64,000 bases of DNA from Dyella_B jejuensis (lineage in GTDB: Bacteria > Pseudomonadota > Gammaproteobacteria > Xanthomonadales > Rhodanobacteraceae): the NCBI RefSeq assembly GCF_044904675.1, contig NZ_JADIKJ010000002.1, positions 124,001-188,000 on the forward strand. Direction: 5' to 3'. Shown here piece after piece: positions 8,774 through 17,452 of the stretch (the first letter of the stretch is position 1; every line of letters starts with the position of its first letter). The translations under genes were made by a program, and so were the position numbers. Below the pieces are notes generated by a model, which was not told the origin of the DNA, made no database searches, and saw only the letters and a program-made list of their open reading frames with translations.

Positions 8774-9229
8774 GTGGATACCTATCTTACGTTCGGCTTG
8801 GCCATCTTGTTGATTTTGCTTGCGATAGCCCTCGCGGGAACGTTCCTGCTGCGCCGCCTGACCCGCCGCACCACCAGTTTGAAGCAATTGCTCGAACTGG
8901 CCGACCGGCTGGAGGCGGACCTCAAGTCCTGCCGGGCCCGGCTGCAGCAGGCCCATGCCGTGATGTCGCTCAATCCGGACCTGCCTGCGGCCAGCGAACA
9001 AGAGGCCGCCCATGCCGTTGATGCAGGCCTGCGGGCGCTGCTGCAACAGCGAATCTGGATTCGCGACCACGCGCCGACCGCCGGCCAGAAAGAGCTGGAT
9101 GCCGCCATCCGCTCGATGAACCAGACCCGCGACCGCCTGCGGCCCCTCCTGCAAGCGCTGGGACAGGCCCAGAGCGAGCTCGACAGTGCCATGCGTGAGC
9201 ACATCCGACCGGATTCCTCCCGGCCATGA
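8774..9229 (+). CDS. Small membrane-anchored coiled-coil protein, unknown function
   Basis: 151 aa from a GTG at 8774. Seen: one strongly hydrophobic N-terminal segment (about residues 7-26) followed by a charged helical region rich in Leu, Gln, Arg and Glu that could form a coiled coil. I do not recognise the family. Its stop overlaps the maf start as ATGA, so the two are probably co-translated. The divergent spacer to yceD (159 bp) should carry the promoter. Confidence 0.75.
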   Translation: MDTYLTFGLAILLILLAIALAGTFLLRRLTRRTTSLKQLLELADRLEADLKSCRARLQQAHAVMSLNPDLPAASEQEAAHAVDAGLRALLQQRIWIRDHAPTAGQKELDAAIRSMNQTRDRLRPLLQALGQAQSELDSAMREHIRPDSSRP

Positions 9230-9807
9230 GGCGCCAGCTAGTGCTCGGCTCCACTTCACGCTATCGCGCCGAACTGCTGCGCAGGCTCAGCCTGGAGTTC
9301 GAGCTGAAAGCTCCCGGCACCATTGAAAGCACGTGCGCAGGTGAACCACCTGCCGCACGCGCCATGCGGCTGGCCACGGCCAAGGCGATCGACGCCAGCG
9401 CGGGGCTGCACGATGCCCTGGTGATTGGCTCCGACCAGGTCGCCGAACTGGATGGCGTATTGCTGGATAAACCTGGCTCGGTGGAACGGGCCCGGGCCCA
9501 GCTGAAGGCGTGTTCCGGCCATGCGGTGAATTTCCATACGGCGCTATGCGTGTTCGATACGCGCAGCCGGCGACAGCACACCCACCTCGATCTCACCCGG
9601 GTGCATTTCCGCCCGCTGAGCCCCGAGGAAATCGTCCGTTATGTCGAGCGCGAACAGCCGCTGGATTGTGCGGGCAGTTTCAAATGCGAGAGCCTGGGTA
9701 TCAGCTTGTTCCACCGTATCGAAACCCATGATCCGACCGCCCTGGTCGGGCTGCCGCTGATCGCGCTGGCGCAATTGCTGCGCGAGGCAGGAATCGAGGT
9801 GCCTTGA
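9226..9807 (+). CDS. maf: Maf/YceF-family nucleotide pyrophosphatase
   Basis: House-cleaning pyrophosphatase; the YceF branch hydrolyses 7-methyl-GTP. 193 aa, family length. Seen: LGSTSRYRAELLRRL at the N-terminus, IGSDQVAELDG with the catalytic Asp, DKPGSVERARAQL, and GSFKCESLGISLF, which favours YceF over dTTP-specific Maf. ATGA overlap with the preceding membrane protein gene. Confidence 0.92.
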   Translation: MRRQLVLGSTSRYRAELLRRLSLEFELKAPGTIESTCAGEPPAARAMRLATAKAIDASAGLHDALVIGSDQVAELDGVLLDKPGSVERARAQLKACSGHAVNFHTALCVFDTRSRRQHTHLDLTRVHFRPLSPEEIVRYVEREQPLDCAGSFKCESLGISLFHRIETHDPTALVGLPLIALAQLLREAGIEVP

Positions 9808-9810
9808 GAC

Positions 9811-11400
9811 CTACTCTCCGGCAGATGCGTCACTTGCAGCCATGCAATGCTCCGATGGCATCTCGCCCGCGGTCGGCTCTTTGCCGATGCGGCCTCGGTA
9901 AAAGGCCACGCTTTTGCGACCGTCATAGAGGTCCAGCCGCTGTGCCGGCTGCAGATTTTTCACCCGCGCGCACAGCGACTCCAACCACGGCCCGCGCTCA
10001 CGCTCGCGCAACGCGCGCTCATCGACCACCAGCAATATCGGCGCGCCAGCATGCGACCGGCGCAATGCGCCCTCATCGGTCTGCCACCAGGCCAGTTGGG
10101 GCGCGCGTCCATATTTCACGTTCAACGGGCTGTCGAGCGCGTAGATCGGACGTTGCCTGTCGAATTGAAAATCCAGCTCGGCCGCCAACATGAAGTTGTC
10201 CGCCACCAGGATCGCCGGCTGCCGCGCCAGCTGCGCCTTGGCGATATCGGCACTTTCCCGCCATCCAATAAAGGCAGCCGGCAAGGCGCGCGCCGCTCCC
10301 AGCCATGGCGCGGTGCCGGGATAAGCCGCCAGGCCGAGATAGAGCAAACCTGCCGATTGCGCCAGCAAGGCCACCCCGGCGCCGGCCATGGCCACCAATC
10401 GCCACCCACGCGACGCAGTGGCTTCGCGCAACAACACTGGCAGCGCCGCCAACAACGGCAAATAGCCGGGCAGCGGCCAATGCACGCGAAAGCGCTGGTC
10501 GTCCGCAAACAGGCCCGCCACGAAATAGATGACGATAAAGCCAAGCGACAGCCAGGCGATCACGTCCCAAGGACCTCCCAGGCGACGGCGCCAACACTGC
10601 CACGCCGCCCACAGCAGGCAGGCATACAACAGTGGCGTGCAGGTAACGGCCTGCTCCAGCGGCTGCACCAGCGTGTCGGCATGGAAGCGCCACGGATTGC
10701 GTTCGACCAATTGGAACGCCAGGCCCGCGCCATGTTGCTGCCAGTTGGAAACCAACAATGGCAGCAGTCCGATCGCGGCAATCAGCATCGCCAGCCAAAA
10801 GCCGCCCCGGCGCCATTGGCGCCGACCACGCGGCGTCAGCAGGCAAAGCAACCCTCCAGCGAGCATGAACATGGCCGCGCGGTAATGGCTCATCCAGCAC
10901 ACCGCGAGCGCAACGCCCAGCAACAACCAGTCGCGCCAACGATTCTCATCCATCGCACGCAGCAAACCGAGCATGGCGGCGGCGCCTGCCACCGTGAGCG
11001 GCACGTCCGGCAGCGCCATCACACCCAGGCTGCCAGCCAGCGGCAGGCACAGGCATAGCAACCCGGCCTGCCATCCTGTACGCGCATCAAAAGCGCGCCG
11101 GCCGAACGCCACCAGCAACCAGGGCAGGCCGCTTCCCAATAACAGGAAAGGCCAACGCATGCCCAGCACGCCATGGCCAGCCACACTTTCGCCCAGGCGA
11201 ATCAACCACGCGGTCAACGGTGGGAGGTCGCTATAGCCCCAGGCTAGATGACGACTTTCCTGCCAATAGAACGCTTCGTCGCCGAGTGGCTGCAAGATGG
11301 CCGCGAGCGCCAGCTTCAGCACCAGCAGGCACAGGAACACGACGAGGAATGCCGCTCGCCAGCGCGCGAGGCTGGCGACTACACTGGAGTCACTCCCCAC
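9811..11400 (-). CDS. GT39-type membrane glycosyltransferase (ArnT/PMT-like)
   Basis: Polytopic protein of the dolichyl-phosphate-mannose/ArnT transferase superfamily, expected to move a sugar from a polyprenyl-phosphate donor to an envelope acceptor. About 529 aa. Seen: the acidic motif PLGDEAFYWQESRHLAWGY after the first membrane segment, then roughly ten hydrophobic segments and a soluble C-terminal part. The acceptor is unknown. I chose the GTG at 11400 because GGAGAGG lies 6 nt upstream; ATGs at 11427 and 11436 are in frame but would overlap the divergent moxR start. The 3' end converges with maf, 3 bp apart. Confidence 0.83.
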   Translation of the reverse strand: MGSDSSVVASLARWRAAFLVVFLCLLVLKLALAAILQPLGDEAFYWQESRHLAWGYSDLPPLTAWLIRLGESVAGHGVLGMRWPFLLLGSGLPWLLVAFGRRAFDARTGWQAGLLCLCLPLAGSLGVMALPDVPLTVAGAAAMLGLLRAMDENRWRDWLLLGVALAVCWMSHYRAAMFMLAGGLLCLLTPRGRRQWRRGGFWLAMLIAAIGLLPLLVSNWQQHGAGLAFQLVERNPWRFHADTLVQPLEQAVTCTPLLYACLLWAAWQCWRRRLGGPWDVIAWLSLGFIVIYFVAGLFADDQRFRVHWPLPGYLPLLAALPVLLREATASRGWRLVAMAGAGVALLAQSAGLLYLGLAAYPGTAPWLGAARALPAAFIGWRESADIAKAQLARQPAILVADNFMLAAELDFQFDRQRPIYALDSPLNVKYGRAPQLAWWQTDEGALRRSHAGAPILLVVDERALRERERGPWLESLCARVKNLQPAQRLDLYDGRKSVAFYRGRIGKEPTAGEMPSEHCMAASDASAGE

Positions 11401-11406
11401 TTCTGC

Positions 11407-11413
11407 CCTCTCC
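11407..11413 (-). promoter_or_regulatory. Shine-Dalgarno GGAGAGG deciding the GT39 start
   Basis: GGAGAGG on the minus strand, 6 nt before a GTG at 11400. The upstream in-frame ATGs have poorer spacing, so this favours the shorter protein and a 25-bp gap to moxR. Confidence 0.55.
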
Positions 11414-11425
11414 TGCCACGAACTC

Positions 11426-12367
11426 ATGTCAGCCATCACTCCGCTTCGTGATGAAAACCTGCAACGGCGTTTGCATGCCGCCATTGCCCAGGTCAACAAG
11501 GTGCTGCTCGGCAAGGCACGTCAGGTCAAACTGGCCTTCACCTGCCTGGTTGCAGGCGGCCATCTGTTGCTGGAAGACGTACCCGGCGTCGGCAAGACCA
11601 CGCTTGCGCACGCACTGGCCGCCAGCTTCGCGCTGGAATTCCAGCGCGTGCAGTTCACCAGCGACCTGCTGCCTTCGGACATTATCGGGGTCAGCATGTA
11701 CGAGCGCGAGACGGGGCAGTTCCGCTTCCATCCCGGGCCGTTGTTCGCCGGCTTGCTGCTGGCCGATGAAATCAACCGCGCCACGCCGAAAACGCAGAGC
11801 GCGCTGCTGGAAGCGATGGCCGAGCGGCAGGTGACCGTGGACGGCCAGACTCACACCTTGCCCGAACCGTTCTTCGTGGTAGCCACGCAAAATCCGCTGG
11901 ACCTGGCGGGCACTTTCCCGCTACCCGATTCGCAGCTCGACCGTTTCATGCTGCGCGTGTCGCTCGATTACCCGGACGCCAGCGCCGAACGCGAATTGCT
12001 CACGGGTAGCGATCGCCGCGACCTGCTGACGCACCTGACGCCACAGTTGGACGCAACCTGCCTCACCCTGCTGCACCGGCAGATACAAACCATTACGGCC
12101 AGCCCGGCACTGCTGGATTACCTGCAGGCGCTGCTCGCCGCCAGCCGCCGGCATCCCGATATCCGGGTCGGGCTTTCACCACGCGCTGGCCTTTCCTTGC
12201 TCGCTGCTGCGCGCGCCTGGGCGATGCTCAGCGATCGCGGGCACGTGTTGCCAGAAGACATCCAAGCGTTGTTCGTTCCGCTGGCGGCGCACCGGCTGGT
12301 CGCATCGCGGGGTGCCAGCGGCGATGCGCTAGCGCGCACGCTGTTGAGCGAAGTCGCCGTCGACTGA
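11426..12367 (+). CDS. MoxR-family AAA+ ATPase
   Basis: Chaperone-like AAA+ ATPase of the MoxR class. 313 aa. Seen: Walker A DVPGVGKTTLAHALA, the MoxR block FTSDLLPSDIIGVSMYE, Walker B LLLADEINRATPKTQSALL, sensor motif VVATQNPLDLAGTFPLPDSQ and the C-terminal lid. It leads a three-gene operon with a DUF58 protein and a transglutaminase-like membrane protein, a widely conserved set whose exact substrate is unsettled. The next gene starts on its stop (TGATG). Confidence 0.93.
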   Translation: MSAITPLRDENLQRRLHAAIAQVNKVLLGKARQVKLAFTCLVAGGHLLLEDVPGVGKTTLAHALAASFALEFQRVQFTSDLLPSDIIGVSMYERETGQFRFHPGPLFAGLLLADEINRATPKTQSALLEAMAERQVTVDGQTHTLPEPFFVVATQNPLDLAGTFPLPDSQLDRFMLRVSLDYPDASAERELLTGSDRRDLLTHLTPQLDATCLTLLHRQIQTITASPALLDYLQALLAASRRHPDIRVGLSPRAGLSLLAAARAWAMLSDRGHVLPEDIQALFVPLAAHRLVASRGASGDALARTLLSEVAVD

Positions 12368-13314
12368 TGCGGCATCCGCTCCATCGCCTGCAGCAATGGG
12401 CGGAACGCCGCCTGCCGGCGTTGACCCGGCATCGCCGGCAGGAAGCGTTGCCGATCCAATTGCATCGGCGGCGCATTTATATCGTTCCGACCGGTTTCGG
12501 CATGGCGTTCACCGTATTGCTGCTGGTAATGATGGTCGGCAGCCTCAACTACTCCAACAATGCGGCGCTGCTGCTCACTTGCCTGCTTGGCGCGGCGACG
12601 TCGATCAGCATGCTGGTGGCGTTTCGCACGCTCAATGGATTGCGCGTGCGCGGCCTGCGCGCCAGCCATGCGATCGCCGGACAACCGATCGAGGTGACCT
12701 TCGACTTCGAAGCGCTGCGCCTGCGCCAGGCGGTCCAGTTGGATATCGCCGGCGGCACGCATGCATTCGATGTCGATGGCCGCGTCGATATCACCGTAGG
12801 CATCGCCACCGAGCGACGGGGCTGGTTGCCGTTACCGCGTTTTCGCATCTGGACCACCTGGCCGTGGGGATTGTTTCGCGCCTGGAGCTGGATGCATCCG
12901 CACTACGCGATGCTGGTCTGGCCGCGGCAGGAACTATCCGGCCCCGGTCCGGCACTGCCGATCGACGCTTCGCGCCGGCAACGCCTGCATCGCGGCGAAG
13001 ACCTGGCATCCCTTCGCGATTATCGCAGCGGCGACTCGATGCGCCACGTGGCATGGAAAGCCAGCGCGCGTCATCAGAACCTGCTGGTGAAGGATTACGA
13101 GCAACCCGAAGCCCGGCAGGAATGGCAACTGGACTGGCGGCAGCTGCGCGGACTTGATAACGAAGCACGCATTGCACGCCTTGCCCGCTGGCTGGGCGAA
13201 GCGCAGACGCAGGGGCATGCGTGGAGTCTGTGGCTGCCCAGCGAAGCCATCGGCATTGGCAGCGGAGCCGCTCATTATGCACGCTGCATGACCGCGCTGG
13301 CCTTGCTGCCATGA
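12367..13314 (+). CDS. DUF58 domain protein
   Basis: 315 aa, with two membrane segments near residues 36-85 and a C-terminal DUF58 (VWA-like) domain. Seen: the family motif RGEDLASLRDYRSGDSMRHV and AWKASARHQNLLVKDYE. It probably works with the MoxR ATPase before it and the TgpA-like protein after it. Start ATG at 12367 overlaps moxR (TGATG) and its stop overlaps the next gene (ATGA). Confidence 0.92.
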   Translation: MRHPLHRLQQWAERRLPALTRHRRQEALPIQLHRRRIYIVPTGFGMAFTVLLLVMMVGSLNYSNNAALLLTCLLGAATSISMLVAFRTLNGLRVRGLRASHAIAGQPIEVTFDFEALRLRQAVQLDIAGGTHAFDVDGRVDITVGIATERRGWLPLPRFRIWTTWPWGLFRAWSWMHPHYAMLVWPRQELSGPGPALPIDASRRQRLHRGEDLASLRDYRSGDSMRHVAWKASARHQNLLVKDYEQPEARQEWQLDWRQLRGLDNEARIARLARWLGEAQTQGHAWSLWLPSEAIGIGSGAAHYARCMTALALLP

Positions 13315-15284
13315 TCGGCTTCTGGCGAAGGACACGCCACCGCGCGCAACCGCGCCTCGGCGAACGCAGCTTTGACCTGCTGTGTCTGAGCACTGCATTT
13401 GTCCTGGCGGTACACGCGGCCCACCTTCCTTATTGGCTCGGCAGCATCCTGGCGCTGGCGCTGGGCCTGCGCTGGTGGCAACGCAGATATCGCCCGGGCC
13501 GCGTTCCGGGGTGGTTGAAAACAGCCATGCTGGCAATCCTGGTCGCGGCAATCATCCTCGACTACGGCAATGTATTCGGCCGCGAACCGGGCTCCGCGCT
13601 GGCGTCGGGACTATTGGTGCTCAAGCTGACGGAAAGCGAGTCGCCGCGCGATGCGCGCGTTGCCGCGGCCTTCGCCTGCTTCCTGCTGATGGCGGCGCTG
13701 CTGTTCGGCCAAGGAATGATCGCCACGCTGGTGGTGGCCCTCGGGCTGCTGCCTGCGCTGACCACGTGGCGCTCGCTGGAACCGACCCAGGTAGCAACGC
13801 CACTGGCTCGCCAGTTACTCCCCGCGCTCGGGATGCTCGCCGCTTCGCTGCCGCTGGCCTTGACGGCGTTCGTACTGGTGCCGCGCTTGAGTTCGCCGTT
13901 GTGGGGGACGTCGAACCAGCAAGCGGCACGGACCGGGCTAAGCGATCAGATGTCGCCCGCGGATTTCACCGAGCTGCTCACCGACGACAGCGCCGCCATG
14001 CGCGTGAGCTTCGATGGCCCGCCGCCGACGCAGAAGCAACGTTATTTCCGTGCCTACGTGATGTGGAATTACGACGGCAGGGCGTGGCGGCCGCTCGATT
14101 TTCCCGCCGACACGCCGGCCACCCTCGAAGCGCAGGATTCGATCGGCTACCGCATCAGCCTGGAGCCCACCCACCAGCGCGTATTGCCAACGCTCGATGT
14201 GCCGCTTGACGCACCGGCGCAGTCGCAAATGCGTGCGGACAGGGAAGTATTTGCGAACAAGCCGGTCGACGAAGCGCAGGACTACACGCTTCGCTCGACC
14301 TTGCATTATCGCTTTCAACCGGACCTCGACCGTGCCACGCGCCAGCGCGCGCTGCAGCTTCCCGACGGCTTCGATCCGCGCACGCGCGCGCTGGCGCTTC
14401 AATGGCGACGGCGCTTTGGTCGCAACGATGCCGCCATTGTCCAGGCCGCACTGGATCTGTTCCATGCTGGAGGTTTCAGCTACACCTTGGCGCCGGCGCC
14501 CTTGGGACGCGATGCGGTCGATGATTTCCTGTTCAACACGCGCGAAGGTTTTTGCGAGCATTACGCCTCGTCCTTCACGATCTTGATGCGCGCCGCGGGG
14601 ATTCCTGCGCGGGTAGTCACCGGCTACCAGGGTGGGTTCTGGAACAATCTGGGCCAGTATCTGCTGGTACGCAATTCCGATGCGCACGCATGGAGTGAAG
14701 TGTGGATGGACGGCCGCGGCTGGACGCGCGTGGATCCCACCGCCGCGGTAAGTCCCCAGCGGATCAACCTCGGCGCCGCCAATTCCGATGGTGGGCAGCT
14801 GCCCTGGTATGAATCCGGCGCGCTGGAGTCGATACGTAATCATTGGGACATCGTCAACCGATGGTGGAACCAGGGCGTTATCGGTTTCGATGCGCTGCGT
14901 CAGCGCGGGTTGCTGACTCCGTTCGGCATCCGTGACGTTGATACCGGCATGCTGGAAAGGCTGCTGGCGATCAGCATGGCGCTGTTCGGTTCAATCGGGC
15001 TGTCGTGGGCGCTATGGCGTCGATCCGGGGGCGATCCGGTCCTCGCGGGCATGCGAACGCTGGAGCGCAGGCTTGCCCGCGCCGGAGTTATCCGTGGACG
15101 CAGCGAAGGACCGCGGAATTACTTCCATCGCGCGATCCGGGCGATGCCGGCACAACGCGCGGAGCTGGACCACTTGATGAGGTGCTATATCGAATTGCGC
15201 TACGCCACGATCAAACCTTCACCTGAATCCTTGCGCGCGTTCCGACGGGCGGTACGGAATTTCCACCCGCACCGCATGGTCTAA
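13311..15284 (+). CDS. TgpA-like membrane transglutaminase-domain protein
   Basis: 657 aa. Seen: about six N-terminal membrane segments (the TgpA_N region), a periplasmic transglutaminase-like core with Cys in NTREGFCEHYASSFTILMR, His in RNSDAHAWSEVWMD and Asp in WTRVDPTAA (Cys-His-Asp triad), and a last membrane segment near residue 555. Pseudomonas TgpA has the same build and is essential there; the substrate is not known. Start ATG at 13311 overlaps the DUF58 stop. Confidence 0.92.
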   Translation: MIGFWRRTRHRAQPRLGERSFDLLCLSTAFVLAVHAAHLPYWLGSILALALGLRWWQRRYRPGRVPGWLKTAMLAILVAAIILDYGNVFGREPGSALASGLLVLKLTESESPRDARVAAAFACFLLMAALLFGQGMIATLVVALGLLPALTTWRSLEPTQVATPLARQLLPALGMLAASLPLALTAFVLVPRLSSPLWGTSNQQAARTGLSDQMSPADFTELLTDDSAAMRVSFDGPPPTQKQRYFRAYVMWNYDGRAWRPLDFPADTPATLEAQDSIGYRISLEPTHQRVLPTLDVPLDAPAQSQMRADREVFANKPVDEAQDYTLRSTLHYRFQPDLDRATRQRALQLPDGFDPRTRALALQWRRRFGRNDAAIVQAALDLFHAGGFSYTLAPAPLGRDAVDDFLFNTREGFCEHYASSFTILMRAAGIPARVVTGYQGGFWNNLGQYLLVRNSDAHAWSEVWMDGRGWTRVDPTAAVSPQRINLGAANSDGGQLPWYESGALESIRNHWDIVNRWWNQGVIGFDALRQRGLLTPFGIRDVDTGMLERLLAISMALFGSIGLSWALWRRSGGDPVLAGMRTLERRLARAGVIRGRSEGPRNYFHRAIRAMPAQRAELDHLMRCYIELRYATIKPSPESLRAFRRAVRNFHPHRMV

Positions 15285-15333
15285 TCCGAGCGCAACACTG
15301 TAGCATGCATCCGCCCACGATGGAGAAAACATC

Positions 15334-15930
15334 ATGTCTCCCCTTTACCGAATCCTCACCCTCGCAGCGGCCTCTACCCTGCTGGCTGCCTGCGCCACGG
15401 TGCCGCAGCCGTTGCAGGGCACTTACACCAATGTCACCTCGGTAGGCGCCCAGCAGGGTGGCGCCAATGGTTCGCAAGTGCGCTGGGGCGGCGAAATCAT
15501 CAGTACCGAGCCAGGCCAGCAATCCACCTGCTTCTATGTGCTGGGGCGTCCGCTGGACGACCAGGCCCGCCCCGTATTGGACAGCAGCAGCAGCCAGGGC
15601 CGTTTCGTAGCCTGCCGAGCGGGCTTCTATGATCCGGAAGTGTTCAAGCGGGGCCGCGAGATCACGGTCACCGGCGCGGTCCAGGGCGTCGTGACACGCA
15701 AGGTCGGCGATTACGATTACGCCTATCCGCGTGTCGAGGCGAACGTGATCTATTTGTGGCCGAAGCGCCCGATGGTCGTGAATTATCCCTATGGCCCAGG
15801 CTGGTACGACCCATTCTGGGGCCCCTATTGGGGCGGCCCTTATTGGGGCGGATGGGGTGGCTGGGGTGGCTGGGGTGGTTGGGGCGGCGGCTGGTACGCA
15901 CCAAGGGTAATCGTCGTGCGCCATCGTTGA
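15334..15930 (+). CDS. Slp-family outer-membrane lipoprotein with GGW-rich tail
   Basis: 198 aa. Seen: lipoprotein signal with lipobox LLAAC (Cys at about residue 20), then a Slp-type domain with GEIISTEPGQQSTCFYVLGR and the Gly/Asp/Tyr-containing middle. The C-terminal 45 residues are unusual: PYWGGPYWGG followed by repeated Gly-Gly-Trp units encoded by near-identical 9-bp repeats (15847-15893). Slp proteins are outer-membrane lipoproteins linked to starvation or acid stress. A strong terminator follows. Confidence 0.88.
   Translation: MSPLYRILTLAAASTLLAACATVPQPLQGTYTNVTSVGAQQGGANGSQVRWGGEIISTEPGQQSTCFYVLGRPLDDQARPVLDSSSSQGRFVACRAGFYDPEVFKRGREITVTGAVQGVVTRKVGDYDYAYPRVEANVIYLWPKRPMVVNYPYGPGWYDPFWGPYWGGPYWGGWGGWGGWGGWGGGWYAPRVIVVRHR
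15847..15893 (+). repeat. Tandem 9-bp GGTGGCTGG-like repeats
   Basis: Four to five near-perfect copies of GG(T/C)GG(C/T)TGG encode consecutive Gly-Gly-Trp units in the lipoprotein tail. The 9-bp period keeps frame, so copy number can change without breaking the gene. Confidence 0.75.
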
Positions 15931-15947
15931 CCGATCCGTCACCCATG

Positions 15948-15978
15948 AAAACGCCGGCTATCACGCCGGCGTTTTTTT
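15948..15978 (+). terminator. Intrinsic terminator after the Slp gene
   Basis: AACGCCGGC and GCCGGCGTT pair over 9 bp with a 6-nt loop and run into seven Ts. The A-run on the other side makes it usable for hinT on the minus strand too. Confidence 0.88.
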
Positions 15979-15996
15979 ACGCCAGTGTTTCGAGGA

Positions 15997-16341
15997 TCAA
16001 CCCGGCGGCCAGGTTAACCGACGACCTGCGAGCAAATGCACATGCAGATGGAACACGGTTTGTCCACCGTGTTCATTGCAATTGACCACGGCACGATAAC
16101 CGTCCTTGTCGAAACCTTCGCGCTTGGCGTAATCGGCCGCGGCGAGCATGAGCTTGCCGAGCAGCCCGGCATCGGCCGCAGTGGCGTCGTTCAAGGTAGG
16201 CAACGCCCGTTTGGGCACGAATAAGACATGTACCGGCGCCTGCGGATTGAGATCCTTGAACGCCAGCACGTCATCGGTTTCGTAGACGATCTCGGCCGGA
16301 ATTTCGCGGCGAATGATCTTGTCGAAAATGGTGTCGCCCAT
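15997..16341 (-). CDS. hinT: HIT-family purine nucleoside phosphoramidase
   Basis: 114-aa histidine-triad hydrolase acting on AMP-linked phosphoramidates. Seen: N-terminal DTIFDKIIRREIPAEIVYE and the triad FHLHVHLLAGR near residue 100. Length is normal for HinT. It follows recR by 27 bp on the minus strand. Confidence 0.95.
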   Translation of the reverse strand: MGDTIFDKIIRREIPAEIVYETDDVLAFKDLNPQAPVHVLFVPKRALPTLNDATAADAGLLGKLMLAAADYAKREGFDKDGYRAVVNCNEHGGQTVFHLHVHLLAGRRLTWPPG

Positions 16342-16368
16342 GAATGTGCTCCCTTAAGTGCATGCCCA

Positions 16369-16968
16369 TCAGTCCAGGGATTGCCGGCTGCCAAATGCGT
16401 GCGCCAGCGTACCGCGATCTACGTATTCCAGCTCACCGCCAAGCGGAACGCCGTGTGCCAGGCGCGTCGGCCTGATCCCCGCGGCACGCGCAAGTTGCGC
16501 CAAATAGTGTGCGGTAGCCTCGCCTTCCACGGTGGGATTGGTGGCGAGGATCAGCTCCTCCACTTCCCCTTCCGCCAGCCGTTCGCTCAACAGGCCCAGG
16601 CCCAGCTCTTCGGGCCCCAGGCCATCCAAAGGCGAAAGGCGTCCCATCAGCACGAAATATTGCCCGCGATAACCGGTAGCCTGCTCGATCGCGGCCAGGT
16701 CGGTGGGCGATTCCACTACGCAAAGGACGTGGCGGTCCCGGCTGCTGCTCGCGCAGATCGCACACACCGAGGCTTCGCTGAAATTACGGCAACGGGTGCA
16801 GTGGCCGATTTGCTGCATTGCCTGTTGCAGTACCGCGGCGAGTTTCAGGCCGCGCTCGCGTTCACGCTCCAGCAAATGAAACGCCATGCGTTGGGCGCTT
16901 TTACCGCCCACTCCGGGCAGGCAGCGCAACGCTTCGATCAGATCGTTGAGGAGCGACGATGTATTCAT
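16369..16968 (-). CDS. recR: Recombination mediator RecR
   Basis: 199 aa. Acts with RecF/RecO to load RecA at single-strand gaps. Seen: helix-hairpin-helix CLPGVGGKSAQRMAF near residues 17-31, a C4 zinc finger (CTRC and CAIC, residues about 57-73), a Toprim domain with VVESPTDLAAIE, and the C-terminal GVPLGGELEYVD. Part of the conserved dnaX-ebfC-recR run. Confidence 0.97.
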   Translation of the reverse strand: MNTSSLLNDLIEALRCLPGVGGKSAQRMAFHLLERERERGLKLAAVLQQAMQQIGHCTRCRNFSEASVCAICASSSRDRHVLCVVESPTDLAAIEQATGYRGQYFVLMGRLSPLDGLGPEELGLGLLSERLAEGEVEELILATNPTVEGEATAHYLAQLARAAGIRPTRLAHGVPLGGELEYVDRGTLAHAFGSRQSLD

Positions 16969-16977
16969 GGGCTATCG

Positions 16978-17012
16978 GCTTCTTCTCCCTGGAAGAGGTT
17001 GAGGTGAGAAGA
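16978..17012. repeat. Degenerate REP-like unit
   Basis: TTCTCCCTGGAAGAGG then TTGAGGTGAG resembles the CTCTCCC-loop-GGGAGAGGGTTGGGGTGAG intergenic motif common in xanthomonads and pseudomonads. Related traces lie at 32103-32140 and 32208-32231. The resemblance is by eye only. Confidence 0.35.
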
Positions 17013-17093
17013 CACGCCCGCGATAACGATTCGCGGCGCAGGATCCTTCGTCTACCGTCTCCCAACGTAAGCGAGGGAATGCCGTGCAAGCCA

Positions 17094-17417
17094 TCAAAAA
17101 GGCATCTTGAGCCCGGGGGGCAGATTCAGCCCGGCAGTGACGCCGCCGAGCTTGTTCTTGCTCGCCTCGGCAACCTTGTTCACCGCATCGTTGATCGCGG
17201 CGGCGACCAGGTCTTCGGCCATTTCCGGATCATCGGCAAACAGCTTGCGATCGATCTGCACGCGGCGCACTTCATGCGCACCGCTCATCACCACGCTGAC
17301 CAAGCCGCCGCCAGCACTGCCGGTGACCTCGAGCTTGGCGATTTCCTCCTGCGCACGCTTCATATCTTCCTGCATGCGCTGGGCCTGCTGCATCAACTGG
17401 CCAAGTTGTCCTCTCAT
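17094..17417 (-). CDS. ebfC: Nucleoid-associated protein YbaB/EbfC
   Basis: 107-aa DNA-binding protein. Seen: MRGQLGQLMQQAQRMQEDM with an amphipathic helical N-terminus, VSVVMSGAHEVRRVQID and the DLVAAAINDAVNKV C-terminal part typical of the family. It lies between dnaX (35 bp upstream) and recR, the standard arrangement. Confidence 0.96.
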   Translation of the reverse strand: MRGQLGQLMQQAQRMQEDMKRAQEEIAKLEVTGSAGGGLVSVVMSGAHEVRRVQIDRKLFADDPEMAEDLVAAAINDAVNKVAEASKNKLGGVTAGLNLPPGLKMPF

Positions 17418-17452
17418 GACATGTGCTCCGGAATATAGGCGTCAGAGCGCCC

